From contig NZ_JBPOEU010000001.1 in the NCBI RefSeq assembly GCF_051251695.1, positions 1-64,000 on the forward strand: a DNA stretch of 64,000 bases, read 5' to 3'. Positions 25,541 to 34,186 of this stretch are shown here, piece after piece. The stretch's first letter is position 1. Each line of letters begins with the position of its first letter. This stretch comes from Maritalea sp051251695 (GTDB lineage Bacteria; Pseudomonadota; Alphaproteobacteria; Rhizobiales; Devosiaceae). Under the pieces are notes generated by a model. That model was given only the letters and a program-made list of their open reading frames with translations, had not been told where the DNA came from and ran no database searches. A program made the position numbers and the translations under genes.

Positions 25541-25580
25541 GAGCCACAACACTTCCCCGGTGTTGCGGCTCTTTTTCTTC
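25541..25580 (+). terminator. Rho-independent terminator after the DUF5330 gene
   Basis: Arms GAGCCACAACAC (25541-25552) and GTGTTGCGGCTC (25560-25571) pair over 12 positions with one mismatch, loop of seven bases, then CTTTTTCTTC. A smaller hairpin with the same loop core CACTTCCCCG lies just upstream (25500-25517). Confidence 0.75.
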
Positions 25581-25635
25581 ATGGCGAAATTCTCAAACAT
25601 ATACTAATAAGAGACAAATTTTGATGGGGTGAGTC

Positions 25636-26043
25636 ATGGACTTCGATGAAATCAAGGAAAGCTTGGAATTCTTAGACGATTGGGAAGACAGATATAAATT
25701 TGTCATCGATCTTGGAAACGAGCTTCCAACGTTGCCAGAACACGAAAAATCGGCAGCCAGCAGAGTTGAAGGATGTGTTTCCCAAGTTTGGCTGGTGGTC
25801 GACGAGGCCGAACAACAAAAGTTGAATTTCCGAGGCGATAGCGATGCTATGATCGTTAAAGGGCTCGTGGCCATTGTTGTTGCATTGTTTTCGAACAAAA
25901 CGCCAAAAGAGGTGCTCGACACGCCCGCTCAAGAGGTATTTCAGGAGATTGGGCTAAACGAACACCTAACGTCACAGCGGGCTAACGGTCTTCGGGCGAT
26001 GATTGACCGCGTTTATGCGGAAGCGCGTGCGCGCGCCGCTTAG
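25636..26043 (+). CDS. sufE: SufE family cysteine desulfuration protein
   Basis: 135 residues, ATG at 25636 with a good GGGGTGA ribosome site. EFLDDWEDRYKFVIDLGNELP, SRVEGCVSQVWL (acceptor Cys about 51) and the C-terminal LTSQRANGLRAMIDR are the SufE signature. SufE takes sulfur from the cysteine desulfurase SufS for iron-sulfur cluster assembly. No other suf gene is in the window, as is usual for the SufE paralogue placed apart in Hyphomicrobiales. Confidence 0.95.
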   Translation: MDFDEIKESLEFLDDWEDRYKFVIDLGNELPTLPEHEKSAASRVEGCVSQVWLVVDEAEQQKLNFRGDSDAMIVKGLVAIVVALFSNKTPKEVLDTPAQEVFQEIGLNEHLTSQRANGLRAMIDRVYAEARARAA

Positions 26044-26078
26044 TGATATCAGGCGCGCACAGCATTTTTGAGAGAACT

Positions 26079-26795
26079 TCAGCGCCAGTTGTTTATTTGG
26101 TTGCCGGTTGCGGTCACTTGCAATTGCAATAGCTCTGCGACCTGTTCTAACCCCATCCGTAGGATCAATTTGGCGCTTCTTCTTGGCCAACGGCGCTCGA
26201 ACTCCACCTGCTGTAACCCTTTGTCAAATCCACAAATATCGATGACCACACCGGCGCAATCCTTGGGTAATCGGCCGGTTATATCTGCAAGACGTGTCCG
26301 ACAATCAATCGCCATATCAGATATGTCATTGTCGTTACCTTGCGAGTTCCGCTTGGTTTGAGAAAGCTCTGATAGATTTTGCGTAACACTTGGACGTAGC
26401 TGGCTCCTCTCAACGAGGGACGAGACCCGGTTCGCTGCCAGAATGTGATGAGGGGACAAAAATGCGGCTTCCCCATTACTGCCCTTTGACAATCTTAAAA
26501 TCGTACAGTTTTCACTTTGAACAGGTTGATTGTCGACATTCATTACACTGGCGGTCTTTTCTCCGATCAACAATAATTGCTGGCGCTTTAGCCATGAACG
26601 CGCTTCCTTTGTAGGGGAAAACTGACCCTCCTTTTGAGACAAAACACCTTGCCTAAGTAACGAAATGCAATCGGCATTAGGCAATGAACAACGAATTTTG
26701 CCACTGATCAGTGTAACAAGATTTTCGTCGCTCAATTGCATCGTTTGGCCAAAGAGCATACGGACGAATTTCATCTGTCTGCGCATATCTCTCAT
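26079..26795 (-). CDS. DUF6456 domain protein (putative DNA-binding regulator)
   Basis: 238 residues. The C-terminal half shows the DUF6456 hallmark (DCAGVVIDICGFDKGLQQVEFERRWPRRSAKLILRMGLEQVAELL), preceded by RTRLADITGRL. The N-terminal half includes a winged-helix-like stretch (CISLLRQGVLSQKEGQFSPTKEARSWLKR). The family is unstudied but its C-terminus resembles a helix-turn-helix. The ATG overlaps the TGA of the DnaA-like gene (ATGA), so the two are translated together. Confidence 0.8.
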   Translation of the reverse strand: MRDMRRQMKFVRMLFGQTMQLSDENLVTLISGKIRCSLPNADCISLLRQGVLSQKEGQFSPTKEARSWLKRQQLLLIGEKTASVMNVDNQPVQSENCTILRLSKGSNGEAAFLSPHHILAANRVSSLVERSQLRPSVTQNLSELSQTKRNSQGNDNDISDMAIDCRTRLADITGRLPKDCAGVVIDICGFDKGLQQVEFERRWPRRSAKLILRMGLEQVAELLQLQVTATGNQINNWR

Positions 26796-27202
26796 TGGGC
26801 AGAGCTCTTTTTACAATTAGGTTGCTGAGTGATGGCAAATTTCAAAATCTGCTCGAAAGATGTCAAAACGGCATCGAACTCTCTATTGTCGCGCAAGTCC
26901 TCTATTCGAGCGCAGGCATGGGAAACCGTGGTCCGGTCGCGACGAAACAAAACGCCTGTTTTTGTCAGTGAGTATCCCAGCGCCACATGTGCCAAATACA
27001 TTGCAACTTGCCGACAAAAGGCAATATGCGCGCGAGAACGAGAAGTACAGCGAATGTCATGCGCCGAAACCCCGTTCACTGCGGCAACCAGACCAATGAT
27101 CATATCAATATTTTTGTAATTGCTGTGTTCGAGCCGGTCTGACATCGGCAAGACGGAATATCCAGAATTTGATTTAGTATTTGAACTTAAAACATGCATC
27201 AT
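26792..27202 (-). CDS. DnaA domain IV-only protein (HTH, DnaA-box-binding fold)
   Basis: 136 residues from ATG 27202 (a GTG three codons earlier is possible). The segment from IDMIIGLVAAVNGVSAHDIRCTSRSRAHIAFCRQVAMYLAH to FRRDRTTVSHACARIEDLRD follows the DnaA C-terminal domain (domain IV): the basic loop, the R-Q-(V/I)-AMYL core and the DRTTVSHA signature helix are all present. Domains I-III, including the AAA+ ATPase, are absent. It should bind DnaA-box-like DNA. Similar short proteins occur in Hyphomicrobiales beside DUF6456 genes; their role is unknown. Confidence 0.88.
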   Translation of the reverse strand: MMHVLSSNTKSNSGYSVLPMSDRLEHSNYKNIDMIIGLVAAVNGVSAHDIRCTSRSRAHIAFCRQVAMYLAHVALGYSLTKTGVLFRRDRTTVSHACARIEDLRDNREFDAVLTSFEQILKFAITQQPNCKKSSAQ

Positions 27203-27347
27203 TATAAACACTTTCGTAATAGGTATATATTCCTATAACGTGTTTTTAGTGAGGCGGGGATAAATAGGGGTGGTGGATTTTATCAAAATTTGAATAAAGC
27301 TTTAGGTTTCTTAGAGAAATCAACATTCTCCACAACCCAAAGTAGAA

Positions 27348-27374
27348 CGAAAAATGGGCCGCTAAGCGACCCAT
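27348..27374 (-). terminator. Rho-independent terminator after mucR
   Basis: On the minus strand a 9-bp stem (one G-U pair) with a 3-base loop TTA, arms 27374-27366 and 27362-27354, is followed by TTTTTCG. It lies 30 bases after the mucR stop. Confidence 0.7.
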
Positions 27375-27403
27375 ACTGAAAATCTTCCTAAGAAACTTGT
27401 TCG

Positions 27404-27829
27404 CTAGCTCGCCGATTTGCGGCCCAAGCCCATTTCTCTTGCGAGGCGTGACCGTGCGGCAGCATAGTTTGGCGCAACCATTGGGTAATCGACAGGCAGA
27501 CCCCATTTTTCGCGATATTCAGCAGGAGACAAGTCGTAATGAGTTCGCAAGTGTCGTTTGAGCGATTTGAATTTTTTGCCATCTTCCAAACAAATTATGT
27601 AATCAGGCGTAATCGACTTTTTGACCGATACCGCAGGCTTACGTACTTCCTGGGCAGGAACTGCCTCTTTTGATGACAAACCGTGCAGTGTTTCATGAAC
27701 ATCCATAATAAGCTTTGGCAAATCGCTTTGCCCTACGGCATTATTACTAACATATGCACAAACAATTTCAGTACACATGTCGATAACATCATTACTCGAA
27801 TTTACTTTGCTTTCGGGAGTTTGTTCCAC
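27404..27829 (-). CDS. mucR: MucR/Ros family zinc-finger transcriptional regulator
   Basis: 141 residues, GTG start at 27829. The N-terminal helical oligomerisation part (IDMCTEIVCAYVSNNAVGQSDLPKLIMDVHETLHGL) is followed by the Ros/MucR zinc finger: DYIICLEDGKKFKSLKRHLRTHYDLSPAEYREKWGLP (about 83-118), with one Cys and two His as metal ligands, then VAPNYAAARSRLA. MucR proteins are H-NS-like repressors of AT-rich promoters that control exopolysaccharide, motility and cell-cycle genes in Hyphomicrobiales, which makes the EPS genes in this window plausible targets (inference). Confidence 0.95.
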   Translation of the reverse strand: MEQTPESKVNSSNDVIDMCTEIVCAYVSNNAVGQSDLPKLIMDVHETLHGLSSKEAVPAQEVRKPAVSVKKSITPDYIICLEDGKKFKSLKRHLRTHYDLSPAEYREKWGLPVDYPMVAPNYAAARSRLAREMGLGRKSAS

Positions 27830-27972
27830 GTTTCACGACCATTTGTTCGAATTAAATAAACAACAAGAACTATTTAACTTGTTTTATTGCTCTACTATGC
27901 TCAAAGCATCGCGCGATCAAGCGCAAATCGAAAAATAAAGTATTTACCGAGTATTATATAGAAAACCTGTGA

Positions 27973-28305
27973 CTACTTGTCTTTTTCCATGTCATTAACG
28001 CGGGTTATTTCTGAAGGTCTATAACCGGCCGCGTAAGCAGCTTTCGCCAACAAATGAGCTGAGACGGGTGCTGTGAGTAGAAAAAACAGAAATCCAGCCA
28101 ACGCACGCAATGCAACAGATCCATCCATTGCGATGACGGCTATTGCAAGAAACGCCAGCCCAGAACCGAGCGTGCCAGTTTTTGATGCGGCGTGCATGCG
28201 CGTATAAAGGTCAGGAAGACGCAAAATGCCAATTGCTGCTGCAAGGCTAAAGATAGCGCCAACGACCAAAAGAAGCCCAGCAACATAGGAGAGAATGTCT
28301 AACAT
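27973..28305 (-). CDS. mnhG: Mrp Na+/H+ antiporter subunit G
   Basis: 110 residues with three membrane helices. GAIFSLAAAIGILRLPDLYTRMHAASKTGTLG is the conserved MnhG/PhaG motif. It is the last gene of the seven-gene Mrp operon; its start overlaps the subunit F stop. The complex exchanges cytoplasmic Na+ (or K+) for H+ at the inner membrane. Confidence 0.95.
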   Translation of the reverse strand: MLDILSYVAGLLLVVGAIFSLAAAIGILRLPDLYTRMHAASKTGTLGSGLAFLAIAVIAMDGSVALRALAGFLFFLLTAPVSAHLLAKAAYAAGYRPSEITRVNDMEKDK

Positions 28306-28619
28306 TATTTTGTTGCCTCCGCATCGGTCTGATTTTCTCTAATCTGCCAACGCTGCAACACAAACCTTGCAAACGCCACTGTCGCCAAAAAGCCGACCAA
28401 GCCCAATGAAATTGCGATATCTAGGTACAGCGTGTAACCGGTTTTAATGGCAATAACCGCAATATACCCAATGCCCACTGATACCATCATATCAAGGGCG
28501 AGAATACGGTCTGGTAATGTTGGGCCGCGCACAATTCTGACTATAACAAGCAGCAAAGCCACTGTTAAAATGCCAAGTGCTACAGTTATGGAATATTCTA
28601 AAAACTCTGGACCAGTCAT
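28305..28619 (-). CDS. mnhF: Mrp Na+/H+ antiporter subunit F
   Basis: 104 residues, three helices, with RIVRGPTLPDRILALDMM and the YLDIAISLGLVGFLATVAFARFV ending typical of MnhF/PhaF. It overlaps the end of subunit E by 4 bases and shares its last base with the start of subunit G. Confidence 0.95.
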   Translation of the reverse strand: MTGPEFLEYSITVALGILTVALLLVIVRIVRGPTLPDRILALDMMVSVGIGYIAVIAIKTGYTLYLDIAISLGLVGFLATVAFARFVLQRWQIRENQTDAEATK

Positions 28620-29098
28620 GCTTGAAACACCTCGATGATTTTCGCCTCAAAGCCCGTTGCTATATCTTTGATCATTGCTTTTTTATTTGGCGCAGAAAGG
28701 GCATGGACATAAAGAACCGATCGATCTTCAGCGACATCTATGCTCAACGTGCCTGGCGTTAGCGTAATCAAGTTGGCGAGCAACGTAATTTCCAAATCCG
28801 ACTTAACTGTGAGGGGAAAAGCTATGATGGCCGGCTCAAGCGATTTTTTCATGTTTGGTGACAAGACCAATATCAAAACTTTGACCGAGCTTAAAACCAA
28901 CTCATAAAGAAACAACAGTGCCAAGCTGATCACTTTTGGGATTTTTCCCAAAAAAGCCGGGCGAGCGATTTGCATGCGGATAACCCACAAAGACAAAATG
29001 CCAATTGCGCCGCCCAGTAACAAATTGCCCAAGCTAAACGTGCCTGTTATGGCCGCCCAGGTTATGCCGAGTAGAACCACTAAAGCAAGAAACGTCAT
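28616..29098 (-). CDS. mnhE: Mrp Na+/H+ antiporter subunit E
   Basis: 160 residues. Two N-terminal helices are followed by a cytoplasmic domain with AFPLTVKSDLEITLLANLITLTPGTLSIDVAEDRSVLYVHAL, the MnhE signature. It overlaps subunit D by 4 bases (ATGA). Confidence 0.95.
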   Translation of the reverse strand: MTFLALVVLLGITWAAITGTFSLGNLLLGGAIGILSLWVIRMQIARPAFLGKIPKVISLALLFLYELVLSSVKVLILVLSPNMKKSLEPAIIAFPLTVKSDLEITLLANLITLTPGTLSIDVAEDRSVLYVHALSAPNKKAMIKDIATGFEAKIIEVFQA

Positions 29099-30708
29099 CT
29101 GCCCTCTCCCCCCAACACAGGTTGGATATAAGAGCTGGCGGCGTTAGTGACATCAAATGCCGAGCGTGCGCCAGCTTCAATATATAATGACGGCCAAAGC
29201 CCCATCAAAACGATCCCTGCGACAAGCGCTGCGGTTGGCAATAACCCCCAAACAAAGCCGCGCTGATCAAGTGGTTTCAACTTGTCATTTGGCACTTCAG
29301 ACTGTTTACCCTCGCGACCATTGCGCCAGAACACATGCGCCCAAATTCGCGACCCTGCAATAGAAGTCAGGATCGAGTTTATAAGGATTGCGCCGACCAC
29401 CCACCATTGATGAACGGCTAGTGGACCTTCGCCCACTGTTAGCGCTATGCCGGATTGAACCAATACAAGCTTGGGCCAAAACCCTAGAAATGGCGGCAGT
29501 CCAGCGGCGGCAAAAACCAAGATCAAAAACATGATGGAAAGTGGAGAACTTGCCCGATAAATCCCACCAAGATGGCGAATATCGGACGTGCCACCAATGC
29601 GTTCTATCAACCCTACTGCCAAATAAAGTGCAGTCATTGTGAGCATTGAATGCACGGCATAAAGGCTGGTGCCAAACACACCAGACCGTGTGCCAAATGC
29701 TAACCCTGCGAACATTGCGCCGATGCCACCAATCACGAAAAAGCCAAGAGCGCGCCGAATATTTGTTTGGGCGAGAGCCCCCATTGGGGCGAGCACCAAA
29801 GTCGTGACGGCGACGATCATGATGACGATTTGCAATTGGGCATGTGACTCTGGAATTAGCATCATATGCACCCGCAAAAGCGCATAAACACCCACTTTGG
29901 TCAAAAGTCCGGCAAACAGTGCAGACACCGCAGGATCAGGCGCGTGATAGGAAGCGGGCAACCAGCTATTCACTGGAAACGCTGCGGCTTTCATCGCGAA
30001 GGCTAAGAAGAACAGCGCCGCGACAGACGCAATTGCGCCATTTTCGACATTTGGCACCTTTTGCATGATGTCGGCCATATTGAGTGTGCCAACGAGGCCG
30101 TAAAGATAGGCAATTGCGATGAGAAAGAATGTGGTGGCCAAAAAGTTGATGAAACCATATTTGATAGCGCCATCCAGCTGTATTTTGCGTCCACCGATCA
30201 CCATTAACCCGAATGAAGCGATCAACATCACTTCAAACCAAACATATAGGTTGAACAAATCGCCGGTTAGAAACCCACCCGACACACCCGCAAGCAGCAA
30301 CAGCATGAGAGGGTGATAGCCGTGAACATTTTCTCGGTTTTCAATCTCGCTTTGGACAAAAAACAGCACCACCAACATAACAATTGTGGCCACCAGCGCG
30401 AACAACGCGCCAAGGCTATCGGCGGCGAAGCTGATCCCGTAAGGCGGGAGCCAGTTGCCCATCGTCATCGACAGCGTACCGCCGGTGTAGACTTTTTGCA
30501 GAAGGGCAAAATTGCTCAGCAAAACTGCTATCAATATGGCAAACGAAAATGGCGCTTGCCATTCTGTACGCTTCCGAAACATAAGAAGGATCGCTGCGCC
30601 GATAAGGGGCAACGCGACAGGCCAAACGATCACCCAGTCAGAAACAAGCGTCGCCGTTTCGAGCATTGCGTCAGGTAGATCAGTTGGTGTTGTTGTGGAA
30701 CTCGCCAT
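29095..30708 (-). CDS. mnhD: Mrp Na+/H+ antiporter subunit D
   Basis: 537 residues with about fourteen membrane helices, homologous to complex I subunits NuoL/M/N. Visible family motifs include GGFLTGDLFNLYVWFEVMLIASFGL (with the membrane Glu needed for proton movement) and FPVNSWLPASYHAPDPAVSALFAGLLTKVGVYALLR (with the conserved Lys). An internal Met at residue 15 could be the real start, since the first 14 residues are polar and variable. Confidence 0.95.
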   Translation of the reverse strand: MASSTTTPTDLPDAMLETATLVSDWVIVWPVALPLIGAAILLMFRKRTEWQAPFSFAILIAVLLSNFALLQKVYTGGTLSMTMGNWLPPYGISFAADSLGALFALVATIVMLVVLFFVQSEIENRENVHGYHPLMLLLLAGVSGGFLTGDLFNLYVWFEVMLIASFGLMVIGGRKIQLDGAIKYGFINFLATTFFLIAIAYLYGLVGTLNMADIMQKVPNVENGAIASVAALFFLAFAMKAAAFPVNSWLPASYHAPDPAVSALFAGLLTKVGVYALLRVHMMLIPESHAQLQIVIMIVAVTTLVLAPMGALAQTNIRRALGFFVIGGIGAMFAGLAFGTRSGVFGTSLYAVHSMLTMTALYLAVGLIERIGGTSDIRHLGGIYRASSPLSIMFLILVFAAAGLPPFLGFWPKLVLVQSGIALTVGEGPLAVHQWWVVGAILINSILTSIAGSRIWAHVFWRNGREGKQSEVPNDKLKPLDQRGFVWGLLPTAALVAGIVLMGLWPSLYIEAGARSAFDVTNAASSYIQPVLGGEGR

Positions 30709-30724
30709 ATTGGTGAGACCTCTC

Positions 30725-31102
30725 CTAATAGCTCAAAGGTGGTCGTGGACTGTCTTCAGGTTCCGCCACACGCATTGTGTCAGTGTTGTCAGCGTTTAGT
30801 TCTTCATATGCTCGATAGGTCAGCACCAACAAGAAAGCGAACAACGAGAAACCAATAACAATCGCTGTAAGAATAAGTGCTTGTGGCAGCGGGTTCGCAA
30901 TGCTTTCTAGCGGCGCATATTGCCCCTCAGGCACGATGGGCGGCACCTCTCGTGTCACGCGCCCAACGGTGAAAATCAGCAAGTTCACCCCGTTGCCCAA
31001 AATCGCAACGCCTAAAAGCATGCGGATCAGCGACCGTGACAGAAACAAGTAAATGGCAACTGTAAAAAATAGCCCAATAAGGACAGCGAGTGCGACTTCC
31101 AT
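30725..31102 (-). CDS. mnhC: Mrp Na+/H+ antiporter subunit C
   Basis: 125 residues, three helices, NuoK-like. SLIRMLLGVAILGNGVNLLIFTVGR and PLPQALILTAIVIGFSLFAFLLVL are the conserved helices with the expected buried charged residues. The start overlaps the last base of subunit B's stop (TAATG-type). Confidence 0.95.
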   Translation of the reverse strand: MEVALAVLIGLFFTVAIYLFLSRSLIRMLLGVAILGNGVNLLIFTVGRVTREVPPIVPEGQYAPLESIANPLPQALILTAIVIGFSLFAFLLVLTYRAYEELNADNTDTMRVAEPEDSPRPPLSY

Positions 31103-31527
31103 TAGTGCCCCTCCTCATTTTCTTCCAACGCCAACGCGATGGTTGAAATTGCGCCAAGCACCACAAAATAGACGCCGATGTCAAACATCATCGGTGTTGA
31201 AAGCGCCAGTTCCGAGCCATCACCAAGTTCAATGAACAGCCAAAGTCCTTTAAGAAAAGGCGCATCAACAAATAGCGACATAAACCCACTAATTGTAGCC
31301 ATGAAAACGCCAAATCCAGCAAATGTAACAGGGTGAAAGACTAACGCTTTGCGCACTTCTTCAACCCCTGCAGAAATGCCATAGATCGCAATTGCAGAAG
31401 CCGCGATCAAGCCACCGATAAAGCCGCCGCCCGGCTCGTTATGGCCGCGCAAAAGAACGAAGATCGAAAACATAATCATCAGGGCTGCCAAATAGGGAGC
31501 AACTGTGCGGAAAATGATTGTATTCAT
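31102..31527 (-). CDS. mnhB: Mrp Na+/H+ antiporter subunit B
   Basis: 141 residues, four helices. IFVLLRGHNEPGGGFIGGLIAASAIAIYG is the MnhB signature. The ATG at 31527 overlaps the subunit A stop by 4 bases. A separate small B gene, besides the B-like end of subunit A, shows that this is a group 1 (seven-gene) Mrp system. Confidence 0.95.
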   Translation of the reverse strand: MNTIIFRTVAPYLAALMIMFSIFVLLRGHNEPGGGFIGGLIAASAIAIYGISAGVEEVRKALVFHPVTFAGFGVFMATISGFMSLFVDAPFLKGLWLFIELGDGSELALSTPMMFDIGVYFVVLGAISTIALALEENEEGH

Positions 31528-34004
31528 GTTGCACTCCTCGCGCTTGCCGGTTTTCGTGTCGCTTTGCGCGGACGAGACGTGGGCTTAACGGTAGACGACT
31601 TGGTCACTGAAGACTTAGACGCAGAAGACTTGGAAGCCACCCGCTTGGATTTCGCTTTGGGTACGCCAACACCACGACGTGGGCCACCAACTCGAACGCG
31701 GATAAGTGCCAAAATCGCAATTGCGGCCGTCATAACCACCCCAATTTCGCCCAACGTATCGACGGCACGATAGTCCACCAAAATAACGTTGACGATATTT
31801 CGTCCGTGGGCAATCGGCACACTGGTTTCAATAAAGAAGTTAGTAAGCGTAAGGTCGAGGTCCGTGTTCATCACCGCAAGCAACAATGTTGTGAGGCCAA
31901 TACCGCAAATCAACGCCAATCCGCCATCACGAATGACTTCCTCAAAAATACGCGTGTCCCGCTGATCAAGGTGAAGTTTGGTCATAACCAATGCCAGAAT
32001 AACCACCGACAATGTCTCGACCATGAATTGGGTGAAGCCCAAATCCGGTGCGCCAAGGAGAAGGAAAATCAGGGCCACCGCAAAGCCCTGGATGCCAAGA
32101 GAAACAATGGCGACCAAACGCGTGCGGCCAAATACAACAGCAAGTAAGCCAAGCGCCGCAATCGCCAAAATGCCCCATTCATAAAAATGTAGATGTGGGA
32201 TGTGCCGTGGCATCGCCGGTAGGCTGTTTGTCAGCAACATGGGCATAAATAATGCTGCGGCAAGCGCGACAAATATCAAAATCAAATATTGTTCCAGCCG
32301 CCCGTGATGGATGAAGCGTGTAACCGCGTCTGAAAACCGAATAAGGCCAAACATGAACTGATCGAACCCTTGATCTGGGCCCCAGGTCCAAACTTGCGCC
32401 ACACGGCGAAGGAAGCTACGCACCTCGTTGAGTTTCCAAAACACCAACGCGCCCAAAAGCCAAGTCGCAATGGATAGAGCCAGCGGGATTGGGTCGTAAT
32501 GCAACTTTAGATGGACATGTAATTCTTCGTTGAGCACCGCACCGGCAGCTGGGGCGATGAAGAAATCGCCAAACTGGGTGATCAGCACACCCGCGCCGAT
32601 GCCCATAACCGCCAAAATGGCTGGTCCCACAAGCATCGATAAAGGCGCTTCGTGCGGCTTTTTGGGCGTTGACAAACGTGGCCCAAGGAACGGCTTGATC
32701 GCAATCGCAGCGCCGGCAGCCATCATTAGGGCATTGCCCAAAAGCGCGACGCCAATAATTGCATAATTCTGCCATTCGGGCACTTTAGCGAACAGATACA
32801 TTTCCTCTTTGGCGAAAAAGCCCAATGAAATTGGTAAGCCTGCCATTGAGATCGCCGCAAGTACCGCGCCAAAAAACGTTACTGGCAAAGCACGCCAGAT
32901 GCCGGAGACTTCTGTAATATCGCGTGTGCCCGTTTCATGGTCGATCGCCCCGACCACCATGAACAGCCCGCCCTTGTAGAACGAGTGAGCCACCAAAAAC
33001 AGCATCGCCGCGAGAATGCCCTCTTTACCACCAGCGCCGATAAGCATCACCAACATGCCTAAAGAACCAAGGGTCGTATAGGCGAGCATTTGCTTCATAT
33101 CCGTCTGGCGCAGCGCCAAAATGGAGCCGACCAGCAAGGTGACGCCGCCAAGTATCGTCAGGGTAATGCCCCAAGTTGGGCTCCACCCCAAAACAGGGCT
33201 CATCCGCGCCAACAAATAAATACCGGCTTTAACCATCGTGGCGGAATGCAAATAGGCCGAAACTGGTGTCGGTGCTTCCATCGCATTCGGCAACCAGAAG
33301 TGGAACGGCACTTGCGCAGATTTTGTTGCCGCGCCGAGCAAAACGAGGATAAATATGAGCAAATAGGCAGGTTGTTCGCCCAAAAACTGTGCGCTTCCCA
33401 ACATTTGACTGATATTTTGCGTTCCAGTTGTAAAGGAAAGCAGAATCAATCCTGCCAACAAGGCCAATCCACCGCCACCTGTCACTACCAATGCTTGGAT
33501 CGCTGCTCGACGCGATGCTTGTCGAGAGTGATCAAATCCAATCAATAAGAACGAAGTAATCGACGTCAATTCCCAGAAGACGAAAAGCGTTATGACATTG
33601 TCCGCGAGCACAAGACCCAACATCGATCCCATAAACATCAAAATAAATGAGAAAAAGCGCCCGTGGTGAATATGACCGTTTAAATAACCACCGGAATAGA
33701 TAACTATGAGTGTTCCTATACCGGAAATTAGCAAACCAAAAACAAGGCTCAAGCCATCGAGATAGAAGCTCAAATCAATATTCAGATACGGAATCCAAGT
33801 TAATCTAAATGGCACGGGTCCGACATGCACAACCAAATCGATAAAACTTGCGAGGAACAAGAATATGCTCGCAGGAACAAGGGCTAGTATCCAACCAACA
33901 TGGTCTGGTGCGAACCGCTTCACGGCTGGTGCAACGAATGCTGCAAGAAATGGCGCAATTGCGACGAGCAGCATCGAGAAGTCCGGCGATGGAGTTGGTG
34001 TCAT
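31524..34004 (-). CDS. mnhA: Mrp Na+/H+ antiporter subunit A, with extended basic tail
   Basis: 826 residues from the ATG at 34004, which has AGGGG seven bases upstream; a 21-residue longer frame lacks a ribosome site. The NuoL-like part holds FVFWELTSITSFLLIGFDHSRQASRRAA and VPFHFWLPNAMEAPTPVSAYLHSATMVKAGIYLLAR. The C-terminal part is the MnhB-like domain (FTQFMVETLSVVILALVMTKL, VDYRAVDTLGEIGVV). After the last helix comes an unusual cytoplasmic tail of about 50 residues rich in Lys, Ser, Arg and Thr, with KSS repeated. The complex serves Na+ tolerance and pH control. Confidence 0.95.
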   Translation of the reverse strand: MTPTPSPDFSMLLVAIAPFLAAFVAPAVKRFAPDHVGWILALVPASIFLFLASFIDLVVHVGPVPFRLTWIPYLNIDLSFYLDGLSLVFGLLISGIGTLIVIYSGGYLNGHIHHGRFFSFILMFMGSMLGLVLADNVITLFVFWELTSITSFLLIGFDHSRQASRRAAIQALVVTGGGGLALLAGLILLSFTTGTQNISQMLGSAQFLGEQPAYLLIFILVLLGAATKSAQVPFHFWLPNAMEAPTPVSAYLHSATMVKAGIYLLARMSPVLGWSPTWGITLTILGGVTLLVGSILALRQTDMKQMLAYTTLGSLGMLVMLIGAGGKEGILAAMLFLVAHSFYKGGLFMVVGAIDHETGTRDITEVSGIWRALPVTFFGAVLAAISMAGLPISLGFFAKEEMYLFAKVPEWQNYAIIGVALLGNALMMAAGAAIAIKPFLGPRLSTPKKPHEAPLSMLVGPAILAVMGIGAGVLITQFGDFFIAPAAGAVLNEELHVHLKLHYDPIPLALSIATWLLGALVFWKLNEVRSFLRRVAQVWTWGPDQGFDQFMFGLIRFSDAVTRFIHHGRLEQYLILIFVALAAALFMPMLLTNSLPAMPRHIPHLHFYEWGILAIAALGLLAVVFGRTRLVAIVSLGIQGFAVALIFLLLGAPDLGFTQFMVETLSVVILALVMTKLHLDQRDTRIFEEVIRDGGLALICGIGLTTLLLAVMNTDLDLTLTNFFIETSVPIAHGRNIVNVILVDYRAVDTLGEIGVVMTAAIAILALIRVRVGGPRRGVGVPKAKSKRVASKSSASKSSVTKSSTVKPTSRPRKATRKPASARSAT

Positions 34005-34186
34005 TATTGCCCCTTGATTGCCTCTGGCCACAATATCTGGTGCGGGACGCATACTCGATACGTTCAATTCCGCGAATCATCCCATAGTTAACGCCATTTG
34101 ACCTGTCAGCCTTTGAAACAACAAGGGTGCGCGCCTGAATTTCAGGCAAAAACCGTGCAAAACTTAAAAACAATATCCAATTGGGC

